From NCBI GenBank assembly GCA_947178045.1, contig CAMWWR010000164.1:1-5273 (forward strand): a DNA stretch of 5,273 nt, in the 5' to 3' direction. The position numbers and the translations under genes are program-made. Below are positions 4,489-5,273 of the stretch, piece after piece. Numbering within the stretch: position 1 is the stretch's first letter; each line of letters begins with the position of its first letter. The notes beneath the pieces are model-generated. The model did no database searches. It was given only the letters and a program-made list of their open reading frames with translations, and had not been told where the DNA came from. This stretch comes from an uncultured Clostridia bacterium (lineage in GTDB: Bacteria > Bacillota > Clostridia > Lachnospirales > Lachnospiraceae).

Positions 4489-5273
4489 TCAATTTCTCGA
4501 AAATTCCGCCAGCCTGAGATTTTTATTGCGCTCCTGAACCGTCCCGATGCTCCACGCGTGCACGAACAGCAGAAGCGGATTCCCCTTCATATCTTTGACC
4601 CTCTTTGCGTCCGAGGTCAGCGACAGCCCCGCCACATCGACCTCCGACTTATTTTCGATCCAGCGGATGTGCTCATAAGGCAGCGGCTCCAGCCGAATAT
4701 CCACATTATATTCTGACTCCAGCCGGAATTTTAATACGTCAAACTGCAGAACGCCGACCACGCCGACGATAATTTCCTCCATTCCGGTATTAAACTCCTG
4801 AAAAATCTGGATCGCGCCCTCCTGTGCGATCTGCGTCACGCCCTTGACAAACTGCTTGCGCTTCATCGTGTCCATCTGGCGAATCTTCGCGAAATGCTCC
4901 GGAGCGAACGTTGGAATTCCCTCATAGACAAATTTGTTTCCGGGCGCGCAAAGCGTGTCGCCGATCGAAAAAATGCCCGGATCGAACACCCCGATGATAT
5001 CGCCCGCGTACGCCTCGTCAAGAATTTTGCGCTCCTGCGCCATCAGCTGCTGCGGCTGCGACAGGCGAAGCTTTCTGCCCCCCTGCACATGAAAAACCTC
5101 CTCCTCGGCGTCAAACCTGCCGGAGCATACGCGCATGAACGCGATGCGGTCGCGGTGCGCCTTGTTCATATTCGCCTGAATTTTAAACACGAATGCCGAA
5201 AAGTCATTCGCCACCGGATCGATCACGCCCGTGTCCGCCGTGCGCGGCAGGGGCGGCGTTGTCATCTCAAGGA
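4489..5273 (-). CDS. prfC: Peptide chain release factor 3, C-terminal half (partial)
   Basis: Release factor 3 is a cytoplasmic translational GTPase that removes RF1 or RF2 from the ribosome after peptide release. The window holds the last 260 codons; the frame stays open through the right edge, so the ATG at 5265 is internal and the GTPase domain lies outside. The start of the visible part (TPPLPRTADTGVI) matches the linker after the GTPase domain. It is followed by the beta-barrel domain with FSAFVFKIQANMNKAHRDRIAFMRVCSG, the EAYAGDIIGVFDPGIFSIGDTL segment, and the RF3-specific C-terminal domain with EGIPTFAPEHF, QEGAIQIF, GVVGVLQFDVLKFRLESEYNV and the final NLRLAEF. These match what is known of E. 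coli RF3 in order and spacing, and the length agrees with a full protein of about 530 residues. It ends in TGA at 4491-4489, 64 nt before the glycosyltransferase. No terminator is visible in that gap, so read-through is possible. Confidence 0.97.
   Translation of the reverse strand, partial: LEMTTPPLPRTADTGVIDPVANDFSAFVFKIQANMNKAHRDRIAFMRVCSGRFDAEEEVFHVQGGRKLRLSQPQQLMAQERKILDEAYAGDIIGVFDPGIFSIGDTLCAPGNKFVYEGIPTFAPEHFAKIRQMDTMKRKQFVKGVTQIAQEGAIQIFQEFNTGMEEIIVGVVGVLQFDVLKFRLESEYNVDIRLEPLPYEHIRWIENKSEVDVAGLSLTSDAKRVKDMKGNPLLLFVHAWSIGTVQERNKNLRLAEFSRN

Noticed and set aside
4484..4496. Small hairpin (GAAAT / ATTTC) over the prfC stop codon as a terminator
   Set aside because: The stem is 5 bp and A+T-rich with no T-run after it on the - strand.
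3468..4517. Long + strand open frame (about 349 codons)
   Set aside because: It is antisense to the rhamnosyltransferase-like gene, whose conserved motifs are clear on the - strand. G+C-rich third positions of the real gene keep this frame open.
5263..5265. ATG at the right edge as the true start of a short release factor 3-like protein
   Set aside because: The frame is open upstream of it to the edge, and the protein joins the expected RF3 linker at this point, so it is an internal methionine.

Overview
The window reads as a piece of chromosome from a fairly G+C-rich member of the Firmicutes, most likely a Lachnospiraceae-type clostridium. This is inferred from strong AGGAGG-type ribosome binding sites, from protein style (a low-G+C-lineage ECF sigma factor with a membrane anti-sigma partner, and a bacterial release factor 3), and from the absence of proteobacterial features. 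The genus cannot be fixed from this sequence.

Layout: except for the last 31 codons of an unidentified gene on the + strand (1-96), every gene is on the - strand. Read in the direction of transcription (right to left), they are: the C-terminal half of peptide chain release factor 3 (prfC, cut by the right edge); a 64-nt gap; a rhamnosyltransferase-like GT2 glycosyltransferase (4424 to 3405); a 140-nt spacer with a duplicated sequence; a second GT2 glycosyltransferase of the RgpB-like type (3264 to 2278); a 165-nt control region; an ECF sigma factor (2112 to 1537); and, overlapping it by 8 nt, a single-pass membrane protein that is its probable anti-sigma factor (1544 to 339). The left end is a convergent, A+T-richer intergenic region (97-338) packed with inverted repeats.

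How it works together: the two glycosyltransferases probably add sugars, plausibly rhamnose, to a cell-surface polysaccharide. The sigma/anti-sigma pair looks like a self-contained envelope-stress switch. The anti-sigma has a short helical N-terminus in the cytoplasm, one membrane segment, and a Gly/Pro/Glu-rich external linker built of 18-residue repeats that leads to a C-terminal external domain. A good ECF-type promoter (GGGAACC, 16 nt, CGTC) lies just upstream of the sigma gene, which suggests autoregulation. It is embedded in an inverted repeat.

The most unusual features are the long hairpin at 207-303, whose stem irregularities are all G.U wobbles only when read on the + strand; the anti-sigma protein, which lacks the usual zinc-binding motif and carries a 54-bp tandem array; and the inverted repeat around the ECF promoter. 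No CRISPR array, tRNA, rRNA, insertion sequence or phage gene was seen.
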